Position numbers and translations under genes: made by a program. Below the pieces are notes generated by a model. The model did not search any database and was not told where the DNA came from. It was given only the letters and a program-made list of their open reading frames with translations. From Pseudomonadota bacterium (GTDB lineage Bacteria > Pseudomonadota > Gammaproteobacteria > SZUA-229): 5,663 bases of DNA. The stretch covers positions 1-5,663 of the forward strand of contig JADFWE010000002.1 in NCBI GenBank assembly GCA_015222915.1. Direction: 5' to 3'. Shown in pieces: positions 5,647 through 5,663 of this stretch. How positions within the stretch are numbered: position 1 is the first letter of the stretch; each line of letters opens with the position of its first letter.

Positions 5647-5663
5647 ATATCTTATTGAAGCAG
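5643..5663 (+). CDS. possible 5' end of a divergent gene cut by the window edge
   Basis: ATG at 5643 begins seven open codons (MNILLKQ) that run off the right edge. CAGG at 5629-5632 is a weak ribosome site with a 10-base spacer. The ATG overlaps the stop of the preceding small frame. Seven codons are too few to recognise a product; a divergent gene at this place would be normal next to an sdhC promoter, but this is inference. Confidence 0.18.

Noticed and set aside
1..5663. CRISPR array, insertion sequence, tRNA or rRNA gene, phage or defence genes
   Set aside because: No regularly spaced repeats, transposase-like protein, cloverleaf or rRNA signature was seen; all long frames are accounted for by housekeeping genes.

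Overview
The window is almost wholly one minus-strand gene cluster and reads as ordinary proteobacterial chromosome, most likely from a gammaproteobacterium. All four succinate dehydrogenase subunits (complex II; sdhC, sdhD, sdhA, sdhB) align residue by residue with the Escherichia coli enzyme at the catalytic, iron-sulfur, haem and quinone positions. The accompanying SdhE and YheT-type proteins are also closest to enterobacterial-type families as I remember them. Base composition looks balanced, near 50% G+C. I cannot name a genus.

Reading in the direction of transcription, from high to low coordinates: 5663-5365 is an upstream region with a dense cluster of GATGT half-sites and a possible divergent small ORF. 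It is followed by sdhC (5364-4987), sdhD (4990-4634, ATGA overlap with sdhC), sdhA (4574-2763), sdhB (2750-2046), an NfsB-like nitroreductase (2009-1347), sdhE (1331-1086) and a YheT-like alpha/beta hydrolase (1062-124). Gaps are -4, 59, 12, 36, 15 and 23 bases. None contains a convincing terminator, so a single seven-gene transcript is plausible. The left edge (1-60) holds a GC-rich 8-bp tandem repeat resembling a dispersed repeat family.

SdhA (FAD) and SdhB (three Fe-S clusters) form the soluble catalytic arm that oxidises succinate to fumarate. SdhC and SdhD anchor it in the inner membrane, bind haem b and pass electrons to ubiquinone. SdhE is the assembly factor that promotes covalent attachment of FAD to SdhA, so its presence here is functionally coherent. 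The FMN-type nitroreductase between sdhB and sdhE and the hydrolase after sdhE are less expected partners.

I see no clearly novel system. The points most worth a second look are two mirror-image triads of GATGT spaced exactly 42 bp apart upstream of sdhC, a 13-residue mini-ORF with a good Shine-Dalgarno sequence that overlaps the sdhA start, the flavoenzyme gene between sdhB and sdhE, the possible divergent small ORF at the right edge, and the repeat at the left edge.
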